Notes under the pieces: model-generated | The model's input: the letters and a program-made list of their open reading frames with translations, nothing else | The model's database searches: none | Told to the model about the DNA's origin: nothing | IMG/VR virus record: IMGVR_UViG_3300006924_000032 | Coordinates: 1 to 51,152 of that record | Length of the DNA: 51,152 nt | Origin: a virus | Strand: one strand, 5' to 3' | In this document: positions 39,842 to 47,836 of the stretch, piece after piece | Layout of the letters: each line of letters starts with the position of its first letter | Numbering within the stretch: position 1 is the stretch's first letter | Program-made: the position numbers and the translations under genes

Positions 39842-40768
39842 TTATTTAATCCACTTATCCATACCTCTGATGTTTTGAATCAAACGACCAGGATGTATAT
39901 TACTAATTCTAAGTTTAGCGTTTCTTAGTAACGCAGAGCTTCTTTTTCTTGCTCTAGCTACAACATATTCTTGTACACCTAACTTGGCATTTAATATAGC
40001 AAATTGAATATAAGCGTAAACATATTCTTCAAATAATTTATTGACACTTATTTGAGAGTCATCTCCAGCCTCCATTCCATCTGATACATATTCTAAAATA
40101 CAGAACTCACCTGCCATATCTGAACTGAAGTTAATAACTCCTGCTTTTTTATTTATTTTAAATGTAGGATTAAAGTTTGCAGTCTCTGTATTTAATCCGT
40201 ACTGAGCTCCTATACCGTAATCAAAATACCAATTACCATCTATACAATACCCCTCTCTATTGTTATAAGGGCTTTGCTCGTTAAGGTAAATACTTTTCTT
40301 AGTACCTTCTATCCTTTGCAGGTCAATCGTTGATGTAGATGGCTTCAAAATGTTTCCATCATGGTCAAATAAAATCCTACAAGTATTATCTTGAAGGTAT
40401 GCATCACTCCAATTGGTTTGAATATTTTCAGTAAGCGGTCTAAGAACTCCGTCTTTATATAAAGATATTCTCACCCAATTTACATAATCTGGAGGTAAAA
40501 CAAATCTTAGTGTATCACATACTTCTAGCTCTAAAATCTTAAGCTCTTTAAATGCGTCATAATTTAGTTCTTGTATAGCTCTCTTCGCATGAAATAAAAT
40601 TCTATACCTTTCTTCGTTATTAACTAAACTATGGTTGCCAGAATACATCAACATAAAATTATTAACTATGTCATATAAACTTACATATTGATATGAACCC
40701 CAGTTAGCATCTTCTGTATGAGGGTTTCCTGTATTTTCGTAATATTGATATTCTGTTAAGTATGCCAT
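39842..40768 (-). CDS. Tail tubular / ring protein A-like
   Basis: 308 residues. NEERYRILFHAKRAIQELNYDAFKE and LRFVLPPDYVNWVRISLY are the pattern of gp11/TTPA-like adaptor proteins of short-tailed phages, in which a helical bundle precedes a beta domain. Its start overlaps the stop of the upstream connector by one base. Expected to form the ring between the portal and the tail hub. Confidence 0.7.
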   Translation of the reverse strand: MAYLTEYQYYENTGNPHTEDANWGSYQYVSLYDIVNNFMLMYSGNHSLVNNEERYRILFHAKRAIQELNYDAFKELKILELEVCDTLRFVLPPDYVNWVRISLYKDGVLRPLTENIQTNWSDAYLQDNTCRILFDHDGNILKPSTSTIDLQRIEGTKKSIYLNEQSPYNNREGYCIDGNWYFDYGIGAQYGLNTETANFNPTFKINKKAGVINFSSDMAGEFCILEYVSDGMEAGDDSQISVNKLFEEYVYAYIQFAILNAKLGVQEYVVARARKRSSALLRNAKLRISNIHPGRLIQNIRGMDKWIK

Positions 40769-41802
40769 TATTTTTCTTTTTGTTCTTCTCTCATATCCAT
40801 TGATTGGCCAAATTGAATAGCTTCTACTTCTCTAATTGACATTCCAGCATATTGTAATATTTTATTTACTAATGTTGGTTCTTCTTCTAAAGGCAGCTCA
40901 AAGTCTTGATACAAAGCGTTTGATTGATTAAATGAAGGTTCGCCTCCAACTAACTGAGCGTAAGTCCACTTAGGGTCTTTAGGATACCTTATATACTGGC
41001 ATAGTATTCTACCAGCTGATGTTTCTCCAGAATTAATTACATTTAAACCCCATTGAAAGTTTTCAGGATATACCTGTATTAATTGTCTACTCTGAGAATA
41101 AGCTGGAAATAATTCTGTAGGCTTAGTTAAGTTAGACATGTTAAGTTGTGTAATCTTTTTATTCGTTACTTTTTCACATTCATTAACACCTTGTCTTGTA
41201 CTTAAAATAGTATAAGATACACCTGCGTTTGGGAATATATTATCCTCCAATAATAATGTGTTAGTATTTGGTGGATTTAGATATCTTACACTTGTTGATT
41301 CTCCTGTGGTTAAATTAACAACAACATCGCCTGGCTGAACTCCTAATGCAAAAAAGTTTTTAGTATTATCAACTAACTCTTGTGTAAACGATAATGTGTT
41401 TGTGCTGTTAGCGACTAAGTATTTTGTAAGTAATAAAACTTTATTTATTAAATAATAATCAGAACCTGTTGTGGCTATTGTTGGCACACTATAAGTCGAT
41501 GTTGCAGACGGAGAAACAATAACCTCACTAGCTCCATTTAGATATACAGGCACAAGAGTTTCTTGCTCTGAAAATATTTCTATAGCGTCTTGATATATTT
41601 TTTTTATATCTGCCAATCCCACTCCTGATTGCCTAGCATTCTCTTTAGTTATCTGATAATTATATTGATAAAAATAATCTTCAAAAATATCTAGCTGCGC
41701 TTGCTTGGCATATAAATTAAAATCACTAGGAGTTATATATCCATAGTTGTTTTTATTAAGAACTGACAGTACAGTTTCTCGTACTGAATTTATTATGCTC
41801 AT
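40768..41802 (-). CDS. Connector / ring protein
   Basis: 344 residues. The N terminus NKNNYGYITPSDFNLYAKQAQLDIFEDYFY (described as a helical cap with YGYITPSDF) recalls head-to-tail connector proteins of crAss-like phages. The middle is beta-rich and the C terminus helical and acidic. It shares a one-base overlap with the next ring gene. Function inferred from position. Confidence 0.6.
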   Translation of the reverse strand: MSIINSVRETVLSVLNKNNYGYITPSDFNLYAKQAQLDIFEDYFYQYNYQITKENARQSGVGLADIKKIYQDAIEIFSEQETLVPVYLNGASEVIVSPSATSTYSVPTIATTGSDYYLINKVLLLTKYLVANSTNTLSFTQELVDNTKNFFALGVQPGDVVVNLTTGESTSVRYLNPPNTNTLLLEDNIFPNAGVSYTILSTRQGVNECEKVTNKKITQLNMSNLTKPTELFPAYSQSRQLIQVYPENFQWGLNVINSGETSAGRILCQYIRYPKDPKWTYAQLVGGEPSFNQSNALYQDFELPLEEEPTLVNKILQYAGMSIREVEAIQFGQSMDMREEQKEK

Positions 41803-41820
41803 CTGTTAATTTATTTACTA

Positions 41821-41828
41821 CAAAGATA
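41821..41828 (-). promoter_or_regulatory. Possible -7 element upstream of connector gene
   Basis: TATCTTTG on the minus strand (41828-41821), matching TAnnTTTG, 19 bases before the ATG at 41802. No good -33 site is present because the terminator U-run lies there, so this is weak. Confidence 0.35.
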
Positions 41829-41831
41829 AGC

Positions 41832-41864
41832 AAAAAAAAAGAGGATGCATTTCTGCAGCCTCTT
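41832..41864 (-). terminator. Intrinsic terminator
   Basis: On the minus strand GAGG-C-TGCA-GAAA-TGCA-T-CCTC (a stem of 4 bp, one mismatch, 4 bp, GAAA loop), then nine T. Ends transcription of the 250-residue protein gene and of the candidate small RNA below. Confidence 0.8.
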
Positions 41865-41911
41865 CTTGTTTGGTTGGAGTAATCAGCTCCTCTATTATTA
41901 TGAACACTTCT
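41832..41911 (-). ncRNA. Candidate small RNA between promoter and terminator
   Basis: A TTG-N19-TACATTTG promoter (41945-41916) would start transcription near 41911. About 80 bases later comes the terminator at 41864-41832. No start codon with an open frame lies between. The transcript would hold a GGAG-CTGATTA-CTCC hairpin before the terminator stem. Alternatively the whole region is only the 3' end of the upstream gene. Confidence 0.4.
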
Positions 41912-41915
41912 ATTG

Positions 41916-41945
41916 CAAATGTAATAATTATTTTTTATTATCCAA
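41916..41945 (-). promoter_or_regulatory. Bacteroidota-type promoter at the 3' end of a gene
   Basis: TTG (45-43 of 41945-41943), spacer of 19 bases, TACATTTG (41923-41916). It overlaps the last codons of the 250-residue protein gene, and no protein gene starts before the terminator downstream. Confidence 0.5.
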
Positions 41946-42680
41946 GTTTTTTTCAAGAAACTTTAATATTTCAATACCTTCGTCAGATTGAAGATACCCT
42001 GCTACTACGTAGAATGGGTCTTCTCCAAAAGGAATGTTTACCATTCTCTTTTTATTCTTATCTGTATTAAAGTATACATCCTTCTTGTTATTTTTAAATA
42101 TTAATACCTTATGAGAGAAAAACTCCTGAATTTTAGAATTTAATTTTAAGCCAGGGTCTTTTACAGCTCGCAAGAAAAATTCTGGTTCTTGCTCTGCGTA
42201 TATTAATATGTCTCTTCTTAATTCAGAAGAGGTGGTTCTAGAAACATCTGTGTTAAATAGGACTCTAGCTAAAGCCTCTACTTGGTCAATGTCTAATTGA
42301 CGAGCCTCTATAAGAGCATCTACTCTAGAATTCAAAACATCCATTTCTTTCTGGGCATCTTTCTCAGTATTAACCTCAACAAACTTACTTCCATTCATTG
42401 GGTGATAATGTAAAAATTCCTGAAGGGTTGGATTTGTTCTTGGTACAGATAAAAATCCATCTTCAAAAACAATTGGCTCTATAATAGCGTTACCATCCTG
42501 CTCATCTTCAAAAGGGCTTTTCTGGTTTCTTGCATAGCGTAAAGCTCTGTTAGTTCCTGAAACTTCATCGAAGTGCATTAAAGGATATCTTCTTGAGTTT
42601 CTAGTTGGCAGCATAAAAGAAAGTGGTGCTGCGTCTTTGGTAAGTTTATAGGTCTTATTGACCAATACATTTTTTTTCAT
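41928..42680 (-). CDS. Conserved phage protein of unknown function next to capsid gene
   Basis: 250 residues. The N terminus has LPTRNSRRYPLMHFDE, NRALRYARNQKSPFEDEQDGN and LQEFLHYHPMNG, a pattern I recognise as shared among crAss-like and flavophage genes that follow the major capsid gene. The middle is helical and acidic, the C terminus basic. The role (head accessory or assembly factor) is not established. Confidence 0.65.
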   Translation of the reverse strand: MKKNVLVNKTYKLTKDAAPLSFMLPTRNSRRYPLMHFDEVSGTNRALRYARNQKSPFEDEQDGNAIIEPIVFEDGFLSVPRTNPTLQEFLHYHPMNGSKFVEVNTEKDAQKEMDVLNSRVDALIEARQLDIDQVEALARVLFNTDVSRTTSSELRRDILIYAEQEPEFFLRAVKDPGLKLNSKIQEFFSHKVLIFKNNKKDVYFNTDKNKKRMVNIPFGEDPFYVVAGYLQSDEGIEILKFLEKNLDNKK

Positions 42681-42712
42681 TTGATTATAATTTATATTTA
42701 ATAAAAGTAATA

Positions 42713-42741
42713 ATTACCCTCGTCACAATAACGAGGGTAAT
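42713..42741 (-). terminator. Hairpin terminator after the capsid gene
   Basis: ATTACCCTCG and CGAGGGTAAT form a perfect 10-bp stem with a 9-base loop. The flanks are A/T-rich but without a long T run, so termination may be partial; it could equally protect the 3' end of the capsid message. Confidence 0.7.
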
Positions 42742-42756
42742 AATTACATATTTAAT

Positions 42757-44241
42757 TTATGATTGGAAAATCACAAAGTTGTTTGCACCCATAGTACATA
42801 CACATCTTTCAGATAGGAAGTTTACTTCCATTGCATCTAAATCAGATGTTGCTGCACCACCAGCTGAACCTGTAATCCAAGTCTTGTACTTTCTGTCTTC
42901 AGTTTCTGAAGCTCTGTATCGTACATGTAAGAAAGGACGCTTAGCATTCTTTCCAAGGATTTGGTCGTAAACAGTAGTTGAACCAGCTGGCACTAATAAA
43001 CCATTTACAGCACCTGTTCCAGTTAAACCACCACGCATTGTTGGGTCGTTTAGGTATTTCCAGTCAGACTTGTAGAAGTCATATCCTCTACGGAATCCAG
43101 TGAATCCAAGATTCAATGCCATTTCCATGTCATTGTCAAATAGACCATAAGAAGTACCATTAGCTCCACCACCTTGAGCAGAACCATTAAGTTCAGCTAA
43201 CATGTCATCAATGTCAAATCCAAATTGTCTGTTCAAGAAAAGTACATTTTCTTCAATAGCACCTTGCTTGTCTAAACGAGAAATGATAGTATCGAAATCT
43301 GCTAGTGCAGTTGGGTTACCACCTGCCCATACATTTCCTCTGTTTTCTACTGCGTGGAATACACCTTCAGAACCTTTGTTTCCTACATCTCCACCTGCTG
43401 CAATTGCTCCAGAACCTGCTTCTGCTGGTACTGCTTCAATCATAGCTGTTTCTAGGTAGTCATCAAAACGTAAACGAGTTTCGTGCTCAGACTTCAAGTA
43501 CCATAAGTATCCTGAAGCTCCGTTCTCAGTAGTCACTTCAATCCATCCGATTTGTGCCATATCAGAACCTGATACTGCATACTTATCTTTGATGATGATT
43601 GGAGAGTTGTCGAAGATTTCATCTTCAGCCTCTAGAGAACCTTGCATCCCATTGCTTCCTTTTTTGAATTCAGAACCATAGATAAAGATAGTTGCATCAG
43701 CATTACCTACTCCTGTTCCACCTGTATATCCTGCAGCACTGTAGAAAGCTACAGAAATCTCATCAGCATTTAATCCACCTGCAACACCTACTGCAGTTAC
43801 GATTCCTTTAAATTCTCCTGAGTCATCATTGTTAGAAACAACAACTGTCTGTCCTACACGAATAGCGATAGTTCCAGCAGTTAAGCCTGTTGCAGCTCGG
43901 TCTGGTACTAATGCATCGTTAATTTGGAAAGTTACATTTGCTGCGCCAGCTGAAACAGCTGCTCCACACTGTTCATATTTAGTGTGTAATCTTCCTTGCT
44001 CTGCCCACTTTACTAGGTCTGAGTTACTTGGTAACTCGGCTCCTACTAAACGTAAGAAAGAAGAAATTGTTCTATTACCATAACGCTCAAATTCTTTTTC
44101 ATAAGTGTCTGGTAAATACTGATTCAAAAAGTTGAAATCAGTAATGTAATTTGTAGCCAACGGCACTTGTTGCGGTGCTGGCTGTAGCGCAAACCCTGGT
44201 CCTACTGGAGTAGTGTTTGGCCCTAATAATTGTCCTGCCAT
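42757..44241 (-). CDS. Major capsid protein
   Basis: 494 residues. N terminus MAGQLLGPNTTPVGPGFALQ, then NYITDFNFLNQYLPDTYEKEFERYGNRTISSFLRLVGAELPSNSD (described: the helical arm before the HK97 core), a Gly/Ala/Val-rich central insertion, and a C-terminal core with MALNLGFTGFRRGYDFYKSDWKYL. Size, position after scaffold and portal, and this layout fit the HK97-fold capsid proteins of crAss-like phages. It is separated from the next gene by a strong hairpin, as expected for a highly expressed gene. It would be a plausible client of the phage GroEL-GroES pair. Confidence 0.85.
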   Translation of the reverse strand: MAGQLLGPNTTPVGPGFALQPAPQQVPLATNYITDFNFLNQYLPDTYEKEFERYGNRTISSFLRLVGAELPSNSDLVKWAEQGRLHTKYEQCGAAVSAGAANVTFQINDALVPDRAATGLTAGTIAIRVGQTVVVSNNDDSGEFKGIVTAVGVAGGLNADEISVAFYSAAGYTGGTGVGNADATIFIYGSEFKKGSNGMQGSLEAEDEIFDNSPIIIKDKYAVSGSDMAQIGWIEVTTENGASGYLWYLKSEHETRLRFDDYLETAMIEAVPAEAGSGAIAAGGDVGNKGSEGVFHAVENRGNVWAGGNPTALADFDTIISRLDKQGAIEENVLFLNRQFGFDIDDMLAELNGSAQGGGANGTSYGLFDNDMEMALNLGFTGFRRGYDFYKSDWKYLNDPTMRGGLTGTGAVNGLLVPAGSTTVYDQILGKNAKRPFLHVRYRASETEDRKYKTWITGSAGGAATSDLDAMEVNFLSERCVCTMGANNFVIFQS

Positions 44242-44263
44242 TTTTTAATTTTTTAAAATGTTG

Positions 44264-45346
44264 TTAATTTTTTCGTTTAATACTCTTAATTTTTAAACCC
44301 CTTCCTTCACTTGGATTGATTGCACGAAACTGAGTTCCTCCTTTAGAAGTAACTTCAGGAGCAGAACGTGTAGACATATTGATGTTTTTCATCTTTCTAG
44401 TTACATCGTCCGTTGCTGCTGCCTTTCCTTGCTCGTAAAAAAACCTTGCGAACTTATCAGGGTTCATTGCTGCTGATAATGCTTTATGATATTCAGCTGC
44501 GTTTTTAACTAATCCATCTTCATTCAAATGATTATTAATAAAATTAATAACGCTTGATTGAGACTTTTTAATTTCCTCCACAGAACCACCTGGATTGTAT
44601 AACAAATTAGCTTCATCAATACTGACCTTAAAACCTTTAAAGTCTTGATTTAGCACTTTGTTAGTTTCTTTTTCAAAGAAATCTACTTTCCGAGACTGCT
44701 CTTCTGACTGAGTCTTTGCATTCTCAACATATTGCTTGTACGCTTTGTAGTCTTCATTGTCCTCAGAAATACCAGTTGCGCTTGACTCAAGCGGCTGGCG
44801 ATACATTTCTTTTTGTTCATTGAAAAACTTCTTAGCTTTTACAATTGCCTTTTTCTTTTTTAACTTAGCTCTTTTAACATCAGACTCATCATCTAATTCT
44901 TCATCGTAGGAGTAATCCTCCATTAATAGTTCTACATCGTCTTTATCTATACCTTCTTCGGTAGCTAAAAGATACTCAGTTAAAATCTGGTTTTCATCTA
45001 AAGAATCAAAGTCTCTGTTCAGTTTAACATAATCTTCAATCCCTCTACCAGTTTTCTTTTTATAATTAAAATAAGCTGACACATCTTCAGGTAGTTCTTC
45101 GTTGTTTTCTTTTTGAGCAAACAAGTCATCTACTGATGATATATCCTTATCATATCTGTTCTTAATATAACCAAGAACATCTTCTTCTCTTAGTTCAGTT
45201 CCTTGCGTTTCCTCTGGAACTGTAGTTTGTTCTACAGCTTGTGGCTGTTCTTCTTGCTGTTGTTCTACTTTTTCTATTAGATTCTCTTCTACTTGAGCAG
45301 CAGATTTTTCTTCTACAGCACTTACTTCTTTTACTTTTATTTCCAT
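44264..45346 (-). CDS. Scaffold-like acidic protein
   Basis: 360 residues. Strongly acidic and helical at the N terminus (QVEENLIEKVEQQQEEQPQ), with charged coiled-coil regions in the middle (RAKLKKKKAIVKAKKFFNEQKE) and a basic end (GRGLKIKSIKRKN). Between portal and major capsid genes this composition is that of a head scaffold. A basic C terminus fits the capsid-binding end of known scaffolds. No protease motif is seen. Confidence 0.7.
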   Translation of the reverse strand: MEIKVKEVSAVEEKSAAQVEENLIEKVEQQQEEQPQAVEQTTVPEETQGTELREEDVLGYIKNRYDKDISSVDDLFAQKENNEELPEDVSAYFNYKKKTGRGIEDYVKLNRDFDSLDENQILTEYLLATEEGIDKDDVELLMEDYSYDEELDDESDVKRAKLKKKKAIVKAKKFFNEQKEMYRQPLESSATGISEDNEDYKAYKQYVENAKTQSEEQSRKVDFFEKETNKVLNQDFKGFKVSIDEANLLYNPGGSVEEIKKSQSSVINFINNHLNEDGLVKNAAEYHKALSAAMNPDKFARFFYEQGKAAATDDVTRKMKNINMSTRSAPEVTSKGGTQFRAINPSEGRGLKIKSIKRKN

Positions 45347-45363
45347 TAGATTAAATTTTAGTA

Positions 45364-45371
45364 CAAATATA
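45364..45371 (-). promoter_or_regulatory. Promoter-like -7 element before scaffold-capsid genes
   Basis: TATATTTG on the minus strand (45371-45364), 17 bases before the scaffold ATG at 45346. The -33 region is poor (TTTA rather than TTG), so strength is uncertain. It would allow separate expression of scaffold and capsid. Confidence 0.45.
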
Positions 45372-45400
45372 GTACATTAAACAATTATAAATTATTTACT

Positions 45401-47836
45401 TTACCTAGGGTCGAACTCTGCTAAATCAAACCCATCTAAACTATCTTCATTAGACTCAAATGTTTGAGGTGGTAAGTTATTTTTTCTTTGATTAATTAAT
45501 TTTGATTGCTCTGTATTCTGCTGACTAATACGTCCTGCCTTAGCTGTTTCTCTTTGAGACTCTCTTTGAGATAAAGCCTGCTCTGCCATACCTCTTAACT
45601 GTTGATTGTAATTAAACTCTTCAGCCATTAACTGACTTTTTAGCTGAGCCTCATTTTTCATCTTCTCAATTTCAAAAGCTATCTCAGCTTGTTTAATCTG
45701 CATCTTAGCATTCATCTCCGCTTGAGACTTTTGCATTGCTGCTTGAGCTGCCATTTGCTGAGACTTCATTTGTGTAGCAGCCTGCATTTGTTGCTGGAGC
45801 ATAGAATTCTTTTCATCTCGCTCTTGCTTTTGTTTACGCTTAACCTTAAGAAGTTGATTAGCTAATTTTATGTTTTTTATTTCTCGGATATCAATAGCAT
45901 CTTCTAGATTTATATCTTCTTTAGATAAGGCCATCTGAATGTTGGCCTCAAGCTGAGCTTTTTCTTCTTCATCAGGTGATACCTCAATAAATATACCGAA
46001 GTCATAAATATATAAATCAGATATATCGTTAAGTATACTTACGTTATACTTACCTATTTTATTTACAAAGTCTTCTTTGAAATCAGAGTATTCTAATATA
46101 TCCGCTACTCTATACGTCAGAGCCTCTGCTATTGTTCTATAAATATATAAACTACCTTGAAGTATATGTCTAGTTGCTGTGTTAGAATTTAATGCAGCAA
46201 GCTTTTGTAATCCAACTAAGGAATTAGGGTCAGGCGTTGAGCCATCCCTGGCTTCATTTAATCCTGTTACAGTTCTAATCATGTTTAGATAATGATTATA
46301 GTTTGTAATAAGCATCTGAGTTTTACTAGCACCACTATTAGATGTAAGCTGTTGTATAGGAACTCTGGCTTGATTAAAGTCACCATCTTGTGTATAGCTT
46401 CTACCAATAACAGAACCTGTTTGAAAATACAATCTTAATGCATCTTCAGGATTATACGCAGCTCCTGTACCTAAATCAACTTCATTTAATCCATCTGCAT
46501 CTATAAATACTCCATCAGGTACTGTTCTAGCTATAACTTGTTGTAGTTTCAAATGTGTAATCTGAATTAAATCAGCAAATGGAATCATTCTTCTTACTAA
46601 TGATTCAATAACTCCTTTATACATTCTTGGCGCAACAGCCACATAGTTTGGTAATGCATGTTGTGAAGAAGACTGAGGGCGAACCATGTTACTGGCAAGC
46701 TCCCACTTTAAAAGAATATCAGTACCCATCACCATTATTCCATCATACCAAACGTCAATAGTTTTTGAGACTTTCTCAAACTTCCCATCCTCCATCATTT
46801 CTGGTGGTGGGTTAAATTGGTCATCTTTCTCTATCATTTTTTTAGCTCCACTATCTGTAACCTTTTTCTTATAAACCATCTTCTTTGTGGTTTTATAATT
46901 AAAATACATTAAGGTTACTGTGTCTCTATAAAAAATATCGTTTTGTTGATACTGTGCTGTGTTGTAATAATCATACCAGCTCTGACTGTATTTAGATATT
47001 TTTTCTAAATCATCATTAGTTAAACTCTGGTCTATTTTAAGTAGCTCTGAAATTGGAACTACTTTTATTTCACCCCAATAAAAACAATCTTTAAAGTGTG
47101 GGTCTTCTGTGTAACTATATACTATGTTTGCAGGGTCAACATACTTAACCTCTACCCCAGAACCTGGTAGGAATTCGTGCTTTGCGCATCCTATTCCCAG
47201 TACAGTTAAGTCGTAGTCAATTCTTTTACGAGCATCTACATAATGGTTTTCCTGGAACATAGTGTCGATAGCTTCTTCTTCTGCTATCTCAATTGCAGGC
47301 TTGTAATTAAGCTGCATATATAATTTTAGTTCTTCATCGTTTTCAGGAAGAGCATCAGGGTCCATTGTAAATGGGTCTGCTCCTGTCATATCTTTAATAT
47401 CTAAGAGTATGTCTTTAGCAGCCATTTGCCCTTCAACCATATCTTGATATTTACTTCTTTTACCTTGGGATAATGCGTCTTGAGCATAAGCCTTTACCTT
47501 AAAAAGTCTGTCAGACATTCCATTAACTACAATATCTACAAACTTAGGAAGTATAGGGACAGGAGTCCAATCTAAATTAAGATAAGATAAGTCTCCATCT
47601 ACAGCTAATTCGTTTTTGTATTTACCTACTGATTGTTCTCCTCTAGCATATAAACGTAATCTGTGAAAATCTCGCCATTGGTTATAATAACGACAGCCAT
47701 TGCCATCTTTTCTAAACCACTCATACTGTATTGCTTGCCCTATCTGTAAGCCAAACTCATCAGTGGCTTTTTCGGCATCTGATACAAATTGACTAGGAAA
47801 GCCTACAGATGAAATATTTACTTTAACTTCTTTCAT
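45401..47836 (-). CDS. Portal protein
   Basis: 811 residues. It has the layout of large portals of crAss-like podoviruses: helical and beta wing domains, the DYDLTVLGIGCAKHEF- and YVDPANIVYSYTEDPHF-type strands near 205-250 (described by short landmarks), TGLNEARDGSTPDPNSLVGLQ before the stem/clip, and a long Gln/Met/Ala-rich coiled-coil barrel at the C terminus (QQQMQAATQMKSQQMAAQ, residues about 685-760). The order terminase-portal-scaffold-capsid supports it. The start directly abuts the terminase stop. Confidence 0.85.
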   Translation of the reverse strand: MKEVKVNISSVGFPSQFVSDAEKATDEFGLQIGQAIQYEWFRKDGNGCRYYNQWRDFHRLRLYARGEQSVGKYKNELAVDGDLSYLNLDWTPVPILPKFVDIVVNGMSDRLFKVKAYAQDALSQGKRSKYQDMVEGQMAAKDILLDIKDMTGADPFTMDPDALPENDEELKLYMQLNYKPAIEIAEEEAIDTMFQENHYVDARKRIDYDLTVLGIGCAKHEFLPGSGVEVKYVDPANIVYSYTEDPHFKDCFYWGEIKVVPISELLKIDQSLTNDDLEKISKYSQSWYDYYNTAQYQQNDIFYRDTVTLMYFNYKTTKKMVYKKKVTDSGAKKMIEKDDQFNPPPEMMEDGKFEKVSKTIDVWYDGIMVMGTDILLKWELASNMVRPQSSSQHALPNYVAVAPRMYKGVIESLVRRMIPFADLIQITHLKLQQVIARTVPDGVFIDADGLNEVDLGTGAAYNPEDALRLYFQTGSVIGRSYTQDGDFNQARVPIQQLTSNSGASKTQMLITNYNHYLNMIRTVTGLNEARDGSTPDPNSLVGLQKLAALNSNTATRHILQGSLYIYRTIAEALTYRVADILEYSDFKEDFVNKIGKYNVSILNDISDLYIYDFGIFIEVSPDEEEKAQLEANIQMALSKEDINLEDAIDIREIKNIKLANQLLKVKRKQKQERDEKNSMLQQQMQAATQMKSQQMAAQAAMQKSQAEMNAKMQIKQAEIAFEIEKMKNEAQLKSQLMAEEFNYNQQLRGMAEQALSQRESQRETAKAGRISQQNTEQSKLINQRKNNLPPQTFESNEDSLDGFDLAEFDPR

